Shown: positions 29,053 to 37,962, numbered from the stretch's first letter. The stretch is 64,000 bases of DNA from Clostridium sp. 'White wine YQ' (GCF_028728205.1 NZ_JAQYUU010000011.1:1-64000), one strand, 5' to 3'. Made by a program: numbers and translations. Notes: generated by a model from the letters alone, not told the origin.

Positions 29053-30951
29053 TTGAGGACAAGAAACCAAGCAAATGTATTAGAGGAATTAATGAGCAAT
29101 GAACTTTCTTTAGAGTCTCAAGTTAATGTATTATTTGATATATTAAAAAATGTTTTAGATGAGGGAGCTATTAGAGCAAGAACAGTAAAGTATAAACTTC
29201 AAAAACATATTAAATCAGAATTAATATATGAAAGAGTTTATGCATTAAATAAAATTGCATCTGATGGAAAAGGCGTGAAGGTAGTTCCGACATCAGAAAA
29301 TGTAAATGAAGCAATGGAAGATACTTTTAATTGGGTTTCTGATGAATTAGCAAAAAGATTTATTCAAAATAGAATAGAATCACAAGTTGAGCAAGTTTTA
29401 GTAGAAAAACAAGATAAGTATATAGATGAAATGAGATTAGGCATTATAAGGAAACAAAAAGGTCCTGAAAATGCAAAGACATTAAAGAAATATGCTAAGT
29501 TAGAAGTTTTAGATGCTAGAAAAGCAAATAAAAATATAATGAGTTTACTTAGACCAGCAGATTTTTCGGAAATTGTTGGTCAAGAAAGAGCTATAAAATC
29601 GCTATTATCAAAGATGGCATCGCCATATCCACAACACATAATTCTTTATGGGCCACCGGGAGTAGGTAAAACTACAGCAGCAAGAATTGCATTGGAAGCT
29701 GCAAGGAAGATGAATTTTACTCCGTTTGATGAAGAATCGAAGTTTGTTGAGGTAGATGGAACTACATTGAGATGGGACCCTAGAGAAATAACTAACCCAT
29801 TATTGGGGTCAGTACACGATCCTATATATCAAGGTAGTAAAAAAGATTTAGCTGAAATAGGTGTTCCTGAACCAAAGCCAGGTTTGGTAACTGAAGCACA
29901 TGGTGGAGTTCTCTTTATTGATGAAATAGGAGAACTGGATGACATACTTCAAAACAAGTTATTAAAGGTATTAGAAGATAAAAGAGTAGAATTCTCATCA
30001 TCATACTATGACCCAGATGATGAAAATACGCCTAAGTATATTAAATATCTTTTTGATAATGGTGCTCCAGCAGATTTTGTACTTATTGGGGCGACTACTA
30101 GAGAACCAAGTGAAATTAATCCTGCATTAAGATCAAGATGTACTGAAGTTTATTTTGAACCATTAGGAGCAAAGGATATAGAAAAAATTATTGAAAATGC
30201 AGCAGAAAAGTTAGGTGTATTATTAGCAGAGGAAATTCCAGAATTGATAAGCAGATATACTATAGAAGGTAGAAAAGCTGTAAATATATTAGCAGATGCT
30301 TATGGATATGCTCTTTACAATAAAAAGGACAACCTTCCAGAAAAAATAACTATAACATTGAAAGATGTTGAAGAGGTTCTTGCAATAGGAAGATTTATTC
30401 CATACGAAAGAGTGGACAAGGATAATGCATATGAAATTGGACATATATATGGATTAGGAGTATCAGGATTTTTAGGATCAACTCTAGAAATTGAGGCATC
30501 AGTTTATGAGGCTAAAGAAAAAGGAGCTGGAACCATAAGATTTAATGAGACTGCAGGATCAATGGCTAAGGATTCAGTTTTCAATGCTGCATCTGTAATT
30601 AGAAAAATAACCAATAAAGATATTAAAGACTATGATATTCATGTTAATGTTATTGGAGGAGGAAATATAGATGGTCCTTCTGCAGGGGTTGCAATTACAC
30701 TAAGTATAATTAGTGCATTAGAAGAAAAGCCACTAAGACAAGATGTAGCTGTGACTGGTGAAATATCATTAAGAGGAAAAGCTAAACCAGTAGGTGGAAT
30801 TTTTGAAAAAATATATGGTGCTAGAAGAAAAGGAATAAAACTTGTTTTAGTTCCTAAAGATAATGAAAAAGAAATTCCAGTAGGTTTAAAGGATATAGAA
30901 GTGAAAGCTATTGAATCAATTGAAGAAGCAATTGAAGTCCTATTCAATTAA
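29053..30951 (+). CDS. lonC: ATP-dependent Lon-family protease, LonC type
   Basis: A 632-aa AAA+ serine protease. It has no classical LonA substrate domain but a short helical N-terminus. Walker A is LYGPPGVGKTTAAR near residue 200 and Walker B GGVLFIDEIGELDD. The protease domain has the catalytic Ser in GNIDGPSAGVAITLS and Lys in GGIFEKIYGARRKG. Length and form fit the spore-former-restricted LonC group, with LonB as the alternative. The TTG at 29053 follows AAGGAGG with 8 bases; upstream codons overlap rplI. Confidence 0.82.
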   Translation: MRTRNQANVLEELMSNELSLESQVNVLFDILKNVLDEGAIRARTVKYKLQKHIKSELIYERVYALNKIASDGKGVKVVPTSENVNEAMEDTFNWVSDELAKRFIQNRIESQVEQVLVEKQDKYIDEMRLGIIRKQKGPENAKTLKKYAKLEVLDARKANKNIMSLLRPADFSEIVGQERAIKSLLSKMASPYPQHIILYGPPGVGKTTAARIALEAARKMNFTPFDEESKFVEVDGTTLRWDPREITNPLLGSVHDPIYQGSKKDLAEIGVPEPKPGLVTEAHGGVLFIDEIGELDDILQNKLLKVLEDKRVEFSSSYYDPDDENTPKYIKYLFDNGAPADFVLIGATTREPSEINPALRSRCTEVYFEPLGAKDIEKIIENAAEKLGVLLAEEIPELISRYTIEGRKAVNILADAYGYALYNKKDNLPEKITITLKDVEEVLAIGRFIPYERVDKDNAYEIGHIYGLGVSGFLGSTLEIEASVYEAKEKGAGTIRFNETAGSMAKDSVFNAASVIRKITNKDIKDYDIHVNVIGGGNIDGPSAGVAITLSIISALEEKPLRQDVAVTGEISLRGKAKPVGGIFEKIYGARRKGIKLVLVPKDNEKEIPVGLKDIEVKAIESIEEAIEVLFN

Positions 30952-30977
30952 TATTCGAAGATATTAAAAATTTTGAG

Positions 30978-31005
30978 AAAAAAAGAGGCAATGCCTCTTT
31001 TTTTT
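30978..31005 (+). terminator. Terminator after lonC
   Basis: AAAAGAGGC pairs with GCCTCTTTT around loop AAT, with flanking A and T tracts. Confidence 0.88.
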
Positions 31006-31099
31006 AGTATAATAGTAACGTAACAAAAATTCAGTATTGATTATTAGGAAAAATATTATAATTATATATATTCACATAGAAATTAAGGAGGTGATTTTT

Positions 31100-32431
31100 A
31101 TGGAAAATACTCTTATGAAGAGTTTGCCTCAAAGTATTGAAGCGGAGCAATCAGTAATAGGATCTATGATTATAGATAAAACAGCTATTGCACAAGCCGC
31201 AGAAGCTTTAAAAGAAGAGGATTTTTATAGAGACTCACACAAGGTTATATTTAGAAGTATTGTAGATATGTTTCAAAGAGATATGGCAGTAGATTTAATA
31301 ACTTTGTTAGAGTATCTGAAGTCTACAGGAAAACTTGAAAATGCAGGGGGGGCTACTTACGTTACAGAGGTAAGTGGATCTGTTCCAACAACAGCGAATT
31401 TAGGGGCTTACATAAAAATAGTTTCTGAAAAATCAACATTAAGAAGATTAATAAGAGCATCTACAGAGATAATAGAATCTAGTTATAATGAGCAAGGGGA
31501 AGTAGAAAAGGTTCTAGATAAAGCTGAAAAAAGAATTTTTGATATAGGAGAAAAGAGAAATACATCAGAATATGAAGCACTTAGTGATGTATTAGAGAGA
31601 AGTTTTGAACAGATTGAAAGACTGTTCAATAATAAGGGAGATATAACAGGAGTAGGTTCTGGGTTTAATGATCTAGATGCCAAAACTTCAGGCTTCCAAA
31701 AAGGAGATATGGTGCTTATTGCAGCAAGACCGTCAATGGGAAAGACGACTTTTGCATTAAATATAACTGAGCATGCTGCCTTAAGAGAAGGAAAAAGCGT
31801 TGTGGTATTTTCACTGGAAATGTCTAAAGAACAACTTGCATATAAGTTGTTATGTTCAGAAGCTAATGTAGATATGCTAGCGTTAAGGACAGGTAATCTA
31901 GAGGATAAGGATTGGGATAATATTGCAAGAGCAGCAGGACCACTATCAAAGGCAAAAATATATATCGATGATACAGCAGGTCTATCAGTTATGGAAATGC
32001 GAAGTAAGTGTAGAAGAATTAAGATGGAGCACGGAATTGATTTAATCATGATTGACTACTTGCAGCTTATGTCTGGTTCAGGGGAAAGTAGACAACAAGA
32101 AGTTTCAGAAATATCTAGAAGTATTAAAGCATTAGCAAAGGAAATGGAATGCCCTGTTATAGCTCTTTCACAGTTATCTCGTGCGCCAGAACAAAGAGCA
32201 GACCATAGACCTATGCTTTCAGACTTAAGAGAATCAGGTTCAATTGAACAAGATGCCGATTTAGTTATGTTTTTATATAGAGATGAGTATTATAATAAAG
32301 AAACTGAAGAAAAGAACGTAGGAGAATGTATCATAGCTAAGCAGAGAAACGGTCCAGTAGGAACAGTAAAATTGGCTTGGCTTGGACAATACAGTAAATT
32401 TGGAAATTTAGATTCAGTACATAAAGAATAG
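31100..32431 (+). CDS. dnaB: Replicative DNA helicase DnaB
   Basis: A hexameric helicase of 443 aa, DnaC in Bacillus nomenclature. The N-terminal primase-binding domain begins LPQSIEAEQSVIGSMIIDK. The RecA-like motor has Walker A AARPSMGKTTFALN, DLIMIDYLQLMSG and the arginine-finger region SDLRESGSIEQDAD. No intein is present. The ATG at 31100 follows AAGGAGGTGA; a longer frame upstream is low-complexity. Its loader candidates are the DnaC-like and DnaD genes at 43.4-45.4 kb. Confidence 0.95.
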   Translation: MENTLMKSLPQSIEAEQSVIGSMIIDKTAIAQAAEALKEEDFYRDSHKVIFRSIVDMFQRDMAVDLITLLEYLKSTGKLENAGGATYVTEVSGSVPTTANLGAYIKIVSEKSTLRRLIRASTEIIESSYNEQGEVEKVLDKAEKRIFDIGEKRNTSEYEALSDVLERSFEQIERLFNNKGDITGVGSGFNDLDAKTSGFQKGDMVLIAARPSMGKTTFALNITEHAALREGKSVVVFSLEMSKEQLAYKLLCSEANVDMLALRTGNLEDKDWDNIARAAGPLSKAKIYIDDTAGLSVMEMRSKCRRIKMEHGIDLIMIDYLQLMSGSGESRQQEVSEISRSIKALAKEMECPVIALSQLSRAPEQRADHRPMLSDLRESGSIEQDADLVMFLYRDEYYNKETEEKNVGECIIAKQRNGPVGTVKLAWLGQYSKFGNLDSVHKE

Positions 32432-32446
32432 AAAGAGGTGAGATAT

Positions 32447-32530
32447 ATGGATCCCAGTGGGTATAGTAGTAAGAATTTAAATAAAAAACTAAATATTAAT
32501 CCAGGAGGATTCATATATATCAATCTATAA
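32447..32530 (+). CDS. 27-codon leader ORF upstream of mgtE
   Basis: A short frame with a good ribosome site (AGAGGTGA, six bases before ATG) encodes MDPSGYSSKNLN, then KKLNINPGGFIYINL, then stop. Its Pro-Gly-Gly codons (32501-32509) contain CAGGAGG, complementary to CCTCCTG (32536-32542) in front of mgtE. Residues NKKLNIN resemble NKSLNIN at the start of MgtE, perhaps from a local duplication. I propose it as a regulatory leader peptide. It could instead be a chance frame. Confidence 0.5.
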   Translation: MDPSGYSSKNLNKKLNINPGGFIYINL

Positions 32531-32556
32531 TGCTTCCTCCTGAAGATGGAGGTAGC
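32502..32556 (+). promoter_or_regulatory. Candidate translational switch in the mgtE leader
   Basis: Off state: GCTTCCTCC (32532-32540) pairs with GGAGGTAGC (32548-32556), one mismatch, burying the mgtE Shine-Dalgarno GGAGGT (32548-32553). On state: CAGGAGG (32502-32508), inside the leader ORF, pairs with CCTCCTG (32536-32542) and frees it. The two pairings share bases. Read by eye; not folded computationally. Confidence 0.5.
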
Positions 32557-32560
32557 TAAA

Positions 32561-33904
32561 ATGAACAAAAGCTTAAACATTAATGAATTAAAAGAAAGAC
32601 TTATAAATTTACCAGGAAATGAGTTCTTGGAATTTATTGAGGATATTCATCCAGCAGATATTTTAGATGTTATTAGAGAGTCAGAAGAAGAAAAGGCTTA
32701 TTTAATTAAAAAACTTCCACATTGGCTATTAGCAGATGTAATAGAAGAAATGGAAGAGGAAGAGAAAGAAGAATTCCTTAATCTATTTACTGATATTGAA
32801 CAAGGAAATATAGTCAATGAGATGAGTTCAGATGAAATAACGGATTTACTTTTAAGCGTTGAACCAGATAAGGCTAATAAATTACTTGAAGCGCTAGACA
32901 AGGAAGATCAAGAAGAGGTTAAAGAACTACTAACTTATCAAGAGGATACCGCTGGTGGACTTATGGCAACAGAATTTATTGCCATAAAAGAAAACATGAC
33001 AGTAGCAGAAACATTAACTTATCTTCAAACTGCAGGAATTGAAGCAGAAACAGTGTATTATTTATATGTTTTAGACGAAGAAGAAAGTTTAAAAGGAATA
33101 CTATCACTTAGAGAACTTGTTATTTCATCATTTGACATAATAATAAGGGATATAATGCATGAAAATGTGAAGAGTATTCCAGTTTTTATGGATCAGGAAG
33201 ATGTAGCAGTAATATTTGAGAAATATGGATTTCAAGCAATGCCAGTTGTTGGAGATAAAGGAGATATGCTTGGAGTAATAACGCTAGATGACATTATTGA
33301 AGTTGTTAGAGATGAGGATAATGAGGATATATACCGTCTTGGAGGACTTAATGAAGGTGAAGTATTAGATGGAAGAGCTAGAGAATCAGTTAAGAGTAGA
33401 TTACCCTGGTTATTCGTTAATTTAATTACAGCAATTTTAGCAGGAGCAACAGTTAATATATTTAATGGAACGATAGATAGAGTAGTAATATTGGCGAGCT
33501 TTATGCCTATTGTGGCAGGTATGGGTGGAAATGCAGGTACTCAAAGCTTAACTCTCATAGTAAGAGGAATAGCATTAGGGGAGCTTACTGGTGAAAATGC
33601 TAGAAGAGTATTTTTTAAAGAAGTATTAACTGGGTTGGTAAATGGAGCGGCTATTGGAGTTGCAGTAAGTATGCTTGGTGTACTTTGGTCAGGTAATCCT
33701 ATTTTTGGTTTAGTAGTTGGCATAGCAATGATACTTAACATGGCATTGGCAACAATTGTCGGATATGCAGTTCCGGTAGTACTCAAAAAAGTAGGAGTGG
33801 ACCCAGCATTAGCCTCTGCTGTATTTGTAACAACTTTTACTGATGTATGTGGTTTCTTTTTCTTCTTAGGATTAGCTACATTATTTATAAGCAAGTTAAC
33901 ATAA
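32561..33904 (+). CDS. mgtE: Magnesium transporter MgtE
   Basis: A 447-aa Mg2+ channel. An acidic cytoplasmic N domain (about 15-125) precedes two CBS domains (130-255) that sense Mg2+. Five membrane helices follow, with the family signature FMPIVAGMGGNAGTQSLTL. The ATG at 32561 has GGAGGT seven bases upstream; an in-frame ATG at 32546 overlaps that site. No M-box riboswitch was found, but a leader ORF and competing hairpins precede the gene. Confidence 0.95.
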   Translation: MNKSLNINELKERLINLPGNEFLEFIEDIHPADILDVIRESEEEKAYLIKKLPHWLLADVIEEMEEEEKEEFLNLFTDIEQGNIVNEMSSDEITDLLLSVEPDKANKLLEALDKEDQEEVKELLTYQEDTAGGLMATEFIAIKENMTVAETLTYLQTAGIEAETVYYLYVLDEEESLKGILSLRELVISSFDIIIRDIMHENVKSIPVFMDQEDVAVIFEKYGFQAMPVVGDKGDMLGVITLDDIIEVVRDEDNEDIYRLGGLNEGEVLDGRARESVKSRLPWLFVNLITAILAGATVNIFNGTIDRVVILASFMPIVAGMGGNAGTQSLTLIVRGIALGELTGENARRVFFKEVLTGLVNGAAIGVAVSMLGVLWSGNPIFGLVVGIAMILNMALATIVGYAVPVVLKKVGVDPALASAVFVTTFTDVCGFFFFLGLATLFISKLT

Positions 33905-33917
33905 GAATAAGTTTTTT

Positions 33918-33954
33918 AAAAGAGATATCAAGGTTACTTTTGATATCTCTTTTT
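33918..33954. terminator. Bidirectional terminator between mgtE and Hsp20-like gene
   Basis: A perfect 14-bp stem (33918-33931 with 33940-33953) with A and T tracts on opposite sides. It serves both convergent genes. Confidence 0.9.
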
Positions 33955-33956
33955 GA

Positions 33957-34349
33957 TTATATACATTTTTTTATACTTAAAGCTAATTCTCCATTTTCAA
34001 CATTTAGACTAAGCGTATCAATGTCGATATAAGGTATGTAGAAAATTCTTCTTACTTCACATGATGCTTTAGTAGAAGTAATATTAAAATCATTATTAGT
34101 AATGTTTAGATTTTTTATACTTATAATTAAAAAAAAGTGTTCGTAACTTATGGTTATATCTTCCTCTAGTACCTCAGGAATATCAGCATAGATAATTACT
34201 TCATTATCTAGTTCTAATATGTAAGGTTTGAAAAATGTATTATTTGCCTTTATTTTATTTTTATTATCTTGAAAAGACTTTTCCCAAATATATTCAAAAA
34301 ACTCTTTTGAGCTTAATGAAATTGGAGACTTTATAATAGGTAGATTCAT
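33957..34349 (-). CDS. Divergent Hsp20/alpha-crystallin-like protein
   Basis: A 130-aa protein. After about 40 residues it shows an alpha-crystallin-like pattern: YILELDNEVIIYADIPEVLE, a short beta region, EVRRIFYIPYIDIDTLSL and a final ENGELALSIKK matching the usual NGVLTI-like strand. Conservation is weak, and the C-terminal IxI tail is missing. It may be a spore or stress protein rather than a general chaperone. The ATG follows AAGGGAGG. Confidence 0.65.
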   Translation of the reverse strand: MNLPIIKSPISLSSKEFFEYIWEKSFQDNKNKIKANNTFFKPYILELDNEVIIYADIPEVLEEDITISYEHFFLIISIKNLNITNNDFNITSTKASCEVRRIFYIPYIDIDTLSLNVENGELALSIKKCI

Positions 34350-34573
34350 AATAAAAACCTCCCTTCTAAAGTTCTATACATATCTTATGTAAAAATAGTC
34401 CAACCTATACTATTAGATTTTTGGGACAGTATATAAAACTTAAGAAGAGAGAATAATATTAGCAATCATAATAGGATTTTAGTTTAACTAATAACTTATT
34501 GAAACAAGAATAAACTAAGTTTTCTATAAAAAATCCATATAAAATTAATTATAAAAATATATATTAAAATTTG
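34350..34573. other. Gene-free AT-rich spacer
   Basis: Upstream of the Hsp20-like gene and of the Fur-box promoter. A 6-bp hairpin AATAGT/ACTATT lies near 34393-34413. No ORF with a ribosome site and no recognisable RNA was seen. Confidence 0.4.
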
Positions 34574-34602
34574 TTGACAGCAGTGCAAAACTATTATATA
34601 CT
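34574..34602 (+). promoter_or_regulatory. Sigma-A promoter of the Fur-box transcript
   Basis: TTGACA (34574-34579), a 17-bp spacer and TATACT (34597-34602). The predicted start is near 34609, eight bases ahead of the Fur box. Confidence 0.85.
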
Positions 34603-34616
34603 TAACTCAAGGATAG

Positions 34617-34631
34617 TGATAATCATTATCA
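34617..34631. promoter_or_regulatory. Fur box
   Basis: TGATAATCATTATCA is an exact 7-1-7 inverted repeat matching the Bacillus Fur-family consensus TGATAATNATTATCA. PerR and Zur sites are similar, so the metal is not certain. Its position just after the start site implies repression. Confidence 0.85.
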
Positions 34632-34726
34632 ACAGTTGAGAAACCAACGATTATTCTTGACTTTACAATAGCAACACACATTAATATAACAAAGTAAGAC
34701 TCCTCTTAATATTTACTTTTGTTCTA

Positions 34727-34760
34727 AAAACCTAGGTCATGGGCAGACCTAGGTTTTTTT
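34727..34760 (+). terminator. Terminator of the Fur-box transcript
   Basis: AAACCTAGGTC pairs perfectly with GACCTAGGTTT around ATGGGCA, followed by a run of seven Ts. Confidence 0.95.
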
Positions 34761-34853
34761 CCGTTATTAACCTAATTCATGAAATTTTCTATAAGTATAT
34801 AATCTCTTATTGAGCAAAAAATAATAAAGAATATATCGTGAGGAGTGATGGAA

Positions 34854-35012
34854 ATGGGAAAAAATAAAAATCCAGATTCTCAAGGACAAATTGCAGAGAA
34901 TCAAAAGATATTTGATAAAACTAATGAATCATCTAGCTCGACAACTGGATTTAACTTTACAGGAAATACAGGTCGTCAACCTGGTATATTTAAATCTAAG
35001 AAAAAAGATTAA
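34854..35012 (+). CDS. Small hydrophilic protein of unknown function
   Basis: A 52-aa protein, MGKNKNPDSQGQIAENQKIF at the start and basic KSKKKD at the end, rich in Asn, Ser, Thr, Gly and Lys, with no membrane segment or cysteine. The ATG at 34854 lies eight bases after GAGGAG. It is bracketed by the Fur-box transcript and a terminator. I do not recognise the family. Composition and a small size would suit a spore-associated peptide, but that is a guess. Confidence 0.65.
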   Translation: MGKNKNPDSQGQIAENQKIFDKTNESSSSTTGFNFTGNTGRQPGIFKSKKKD

Positions 35013-35017
35013 AAATA

Positions 35018-35053
35018 AAAAATAAAGCAATTAATAAATTGCTTTATTTTTTT
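35018..35053. terminator. Bidirectional terminator
   Basis: AATAAAGCAATT (35021-35032) pairs with AATTGCTTTATT (35037-35048), with A and T tracts on either side. It separates the small gene from malic enzyme. Confidence 0.88.
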
Positions 35054-35072
35054 ACTCTTATGACTTTTTAAA

Positions 35073-36245
35073 CTATATTCTTGCAACCCCAGTTTTAATA
35101 GCTGCATTTCTTACAGCTTCAGCCACCTTATTTTGAACATCTCTATTAAAAGATTTTGGTATAATATAATCCTCAGTTAATTCTTCACTAGAAATTGAAT
35201 TTGCGATAGCATAAGCTGCGGCTATTTTCATTTCTTCATTTATTTCTTTAGCCCTAACGTCTAAAGCCCCTCTAAATATTCCAGGGAAGGCTAGAACATT
35301 ATTTACCTGGTTTGGAAAATCGGAACGACCAGTGCCAATTACTTTTACTCCTGCTTTTTTAGCATCTTCAGGGAAAATTTCAGGAACAGGATTTGCCATT
35401 GCAAAAACAATAGAATCTTTATTCATCTTTTTTACCATTTCTGGTTTTAGTATTCCTGGTGCAGAAACACCAATAAATACATCAGCATTTACTAAGGCAT
35501 CATCTAGTGTTCCCTTCATCTTTGAGAAATTAGTTATTTTAGCTAAGGCTTTTTTTGCATCATCCACTTCTTCTATACCATCATAAAGAATTCCAACTTT
35601 ATCGCAAACTATCATATCCTTAACACCCATGGAAAGTAACAATTTAGCAATGGCAGTCCCAGCAGAACCAGCGCCATTTACGACTACTTTTATTTTATCA
35701 ATATCTTTATTTACAAGTTTTAATGCATTAATGATGCCTGAAAGTACAACAATAGCAGTACCATGCTGGTCATCGTGAAACACAGGGATATCGAGTTTTT
35801 CTTTAAGCTTGCTTTCTATTTCAAAACATCTTGGAGCAGATATATCTTCAAGATTTATGCCTCCTAAGGAAGGTGATATTCTAATAACTGTTTCAACAAT
35901 TTCTTCGACGTTTTTGGTATCTAGAACAATAGGAAAAGCATCTACATCTCCAAATTCTTTAAACAGAACACTTTTCCCTTCCATAACAGGAAGAGATGCT
36001 AATGGTCCAATATCGCCTAATCCTAATACAGCAGTACCATCTGAGATTACGGCAACTGTATTCCATTTACGAGTGTACAAATATGCTTTTTCAGGATCCT
36101 TATGTATTTCTTTACAAGGTTCAGCAACTCCTGGAGTGTAAGCTAAGCTTAAATCCATAGAATCTTTAACTTCTACTCTAGAAATTACTTCTATCTTACC
36201 TTTTTTCATTTCATGGAATTTTAGTGATTCTTGATATATATCCAT
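35073..36245 (-). CDS. NAD(P)-dependent malic enzyme
   Basis: Oxidative decarboxylation of malate to pyruvate; 390 aa, the short bacterial form without the phosphotransacetylase extension. Seen: SLAYTPGVAEPCKEI, the metal site around LEDISAPRCFEIE and IPVFHDDQHGTAIV, and a Rossmann motif VNGAGSAGTAIAKLLL. The ATG follows GTGAGGTG. It is a single-gene unit pointing towards the origin, convergent with the small gene at 34.9 kb and divergent from purA. Confidence 0.95.
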   Translation of the reverse strand: MDIYQESLKFHEMKKGKIEVISRVEVKDSMDLSLAYTPGVAEPCKEIHKDPEKAYLYTRKWNTVAVISDGTAVLGLGDIGPLASLPVMEGKSVLFKEFGDVDAFPIVLDTKNVEEIVETVIRISPSLGGINLEDISAPRCFEIESKLKEKLDIPVFHDDQHGTAIVVLSGIINALKLVNKDIDKIKVVVNGAGSAGTAIAKLLLSMGVKDMIVCDKVGILYDGIEEVDDAKKALAKITNFSKMKGTLDDALVNADVFIGVSAPGILKPEMVKKMNKDSIVFAMANPVPEIFPEDAKKAGVKVIGTGRSDFPNQVNNVLAFPGIFRGALDVRAKEINEEMKIAAAYAIANSISSEELTEDYIIPKSFNRDVQNKVAEAVRNAAIKTGVARI

Positions 36246-36642
36246 TAAAACACCTCACGATTAATTTTAGTTATAGGGTTTTAAGTACAACTAATAATTA
36301 TTAAGTTTTATATAAAAAACCCTATTAATGACTTATTTATAATTATAATCAAATATACGAAAATTATAAAATACAATGAAAGCAAATTAAGGTGATTATG
36401 CTAAGTATTTCAAAGATATTTGATACATAATGGAAAAATACACGAATTTTTAAAAATTTTTATAAATAAATATTCGCTAATTTGTTGACCTTGATAACTT
36501 ACTTTGGTAGTATTGTATAGGGGATAAAGTTTAATTACTTATAAAAATCCACCAATAAAATTTAGTGAATTTATAAGCAATAAACACTCAAAATACTTAA
36601 TAACAAGCTAATTTTTATTAGCATATTTGAGGAGGAAATAAT
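36246..36642. other. Gene-free divergent spacer between malic enzyme and purA
   Basis: Contains the purA promoter and a leader of about 120 nt. No purine riboswitch, PurR box or ORF could be recognised. Confidence 0.5.
36485..36513 (+). promoter_or_regulatory. Probable purA promoter
   Basis: TTGACC (36485-36490), a 17-bp spacer and TAGTAT (36508-36513), about 130 bp ahead of purA. Confidence 0.55.
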
Positions 36643-37923
36643 ATGTCAGCATTTGTTGTATTAGGAGCCCAATGGGGAGACGAAGGAAAAGGTAAGATGA
36701 CAGATTACCTAGCAGAAGAGGCAGATGTAGTAGTTAGATTCCAAGGTGGAAACAACGCAGGACATACAGTAGTCGTTGGAGATAAAGAATATAAGCTTCA
36801 TTTAATCCCTTCAGGAATATTATATGATGATAAATTAAATGTAATTGCAAATGGAGTTGTTGTTGACCCAGTTGCATTATTTGAAGAAATAGATTATTTA
36901 GAAGGTTTAGGAGTTAAGGTAACTCCAGAGAAGCTAGCAATTAGTGATAGAGCACATTTAATAATGCCTTATCATAAAGTTTTAGATAAACTTAAAGAAA
37001 AAGCTAGAGGAAAGAATGATATAGGAACAACTGGTAAGGGTATTGGACCTTGCTATACTGATAAATATGAGAGAAGTGGAATTAGAATATGTGATCTTCT
37101 TCATGAAGATGTATTTAAAGAAAAGTTAGCTGAAAACTTAAACCTTAAGAACCCATATATTACTAAGGTTTTAGGTGGCGAAGAGCTATCATTTGATGAA
37201 ATATATGATCTATACTCAAAATTAGCTGAAAGATTAAGACCATTCGTTCAAGATACTTCAGTTAGAGTATATGATGAAATTAAAAAAGATAAGAATGTTC
37301 TTTTTGAGGGAGCTCAAGGAATGCTTCTTGATATAGACCACGGAACTTATCCATATGTTACTTCATCAAATACAACTTCATGTGGAGTTGCAAGTGGAGT
37401 AGGAATTGGCCCTAATATGATCCAAAATGCTTTAGGAATTGCAAAAGCATATACTACAAGAGTTGGTAAGGGACCATTCCCAACAGAGTTAGAAAATGAG
37501 ACTGGTGAATGGATAAGACAAAAAGGGCATGAATATGGCGTTACTACTGGAAGATCTAGAAGATGTGGATGGTTAGACTTAGTTATATTAAAAACTACTG
37601 TTAGAGTATGTGGATTAACATCTCTTGTAGTTACTAAAATAGATACTCTTGCAGGATTAGATAAAATTAAGATGTGTGTAGGATATAAGTTTGAGGATAA
37701 GGTAATAGATTATTTCCCTGCATCTCTTGAAGATTTAGCTAAATGTGAACCAGTTTATGAAGAATTTGATGGCTGGGATGAAAGCATAGAAGAAGCAAGA
37801 AGCTATGATGAGTTACCGGAAAATGCAAAGGTATATTTAAGAAGAATAGAAGAAATTACAGGTGTAAAAATTGATATAGTATCAGTTGGACCTAAGAGAG
37901 ATCAAACTATAAGAGTAAAATAA
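36643..37923 (+). CDS. purA: Adenylosuccinate synthetase
   Basis: GTP-dependent first step from IMP to AMP; 426 aa. Seen: [19 protein letters not shown] (P-loop-like GTP site and catalytic Asp), [55 protein letters not shown] and the [10 protein letters not shown] signature. The ATG follows TTGAGGAGG. It stands alone, as in most clostridia, and ends at a strong terminator. Confidence 0.97.
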   Translation: MSAFVVLGAQWGDEGKGKMTDYLAEEADVVVRFQGGNNAGHTVVVGDKEYKLHLIPSGILYDDKLNVIANGVVVDPVALFEEIDYLEGLGVKVTPEKLAISDRAHLIMPYHKVLDKLKEKARGKNDIGTTGKGIGPCYTDKYERSGIRICDLLHEDVFKEKLAENLNLKNPYITKVLGGEELSFDEIYDLYSKLAERLRPFVQDTSVRVYDEIKKDKNVLFEGAQGMLLDIDHGTYPYVTSSNTTSCGVASGVGIGPNMIQNALGIAKAYTTRVGKGPFPTELENETGEWIRQKGHEYGVTTGRSRRCGWLDLVILKTTVRVCGLTSLVVTKIDTLAGLDKIKMCVGYKFEDKVIDYFPASLEDLAKCEPVYEEFDGWDESIEEARSYDELPENAKVYLRRIEEITGVKIDIVSVGPKRDQTIRVK

Positions 37924-37934
37924 GCTTTAATAAC

Positions 37935-37962
37935 AAAAAAGAGGGTATACCCCTCTTTTTTT
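37935..37962. terminator. Bidirectional terminator between purA and AI-2E permease
   Basis: AAAAAAGAGGG and CCCTCTTTTTT flank TATAC. It serves convergent genes, and the permease stop codon abuts it. Confidence 0.9.

Larger units (their letters stand above)
34609..34760 (+). ncRNA. Candidate Fur-regulated small RNA
   Basis: A roughly 150-nt unit with its own near-consensus promoter, a Fur box over the first transcribed bases and an 11-bp terminator stem, and no ORF with a ribosome site. It contains CTCCTC (34700-34705) in an unpaired-looking stretch, GACTCCTCTT, complementary to Shine-Dalgarno sequences. This is the architecture of iron-sparing sRNAs such as FsrA of Bacillus, though no sequence homology is claimed. 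The alternative is an attenuated leader for the small gene at 34854. Confidence 0.6.

Noticed and set aside
32432..32560. M-box (ykoK) magnesium riboswitch before mgtE
   Set aside because: The conserved M-box blocks are not present and the leader is too short; a leader ORF and local hairpins explain it better.
36514..36642. Purine riboswitch or PurR box before purA
   Set aside because: No purine aptamer core or CGAAC-type box could be found in the leader.
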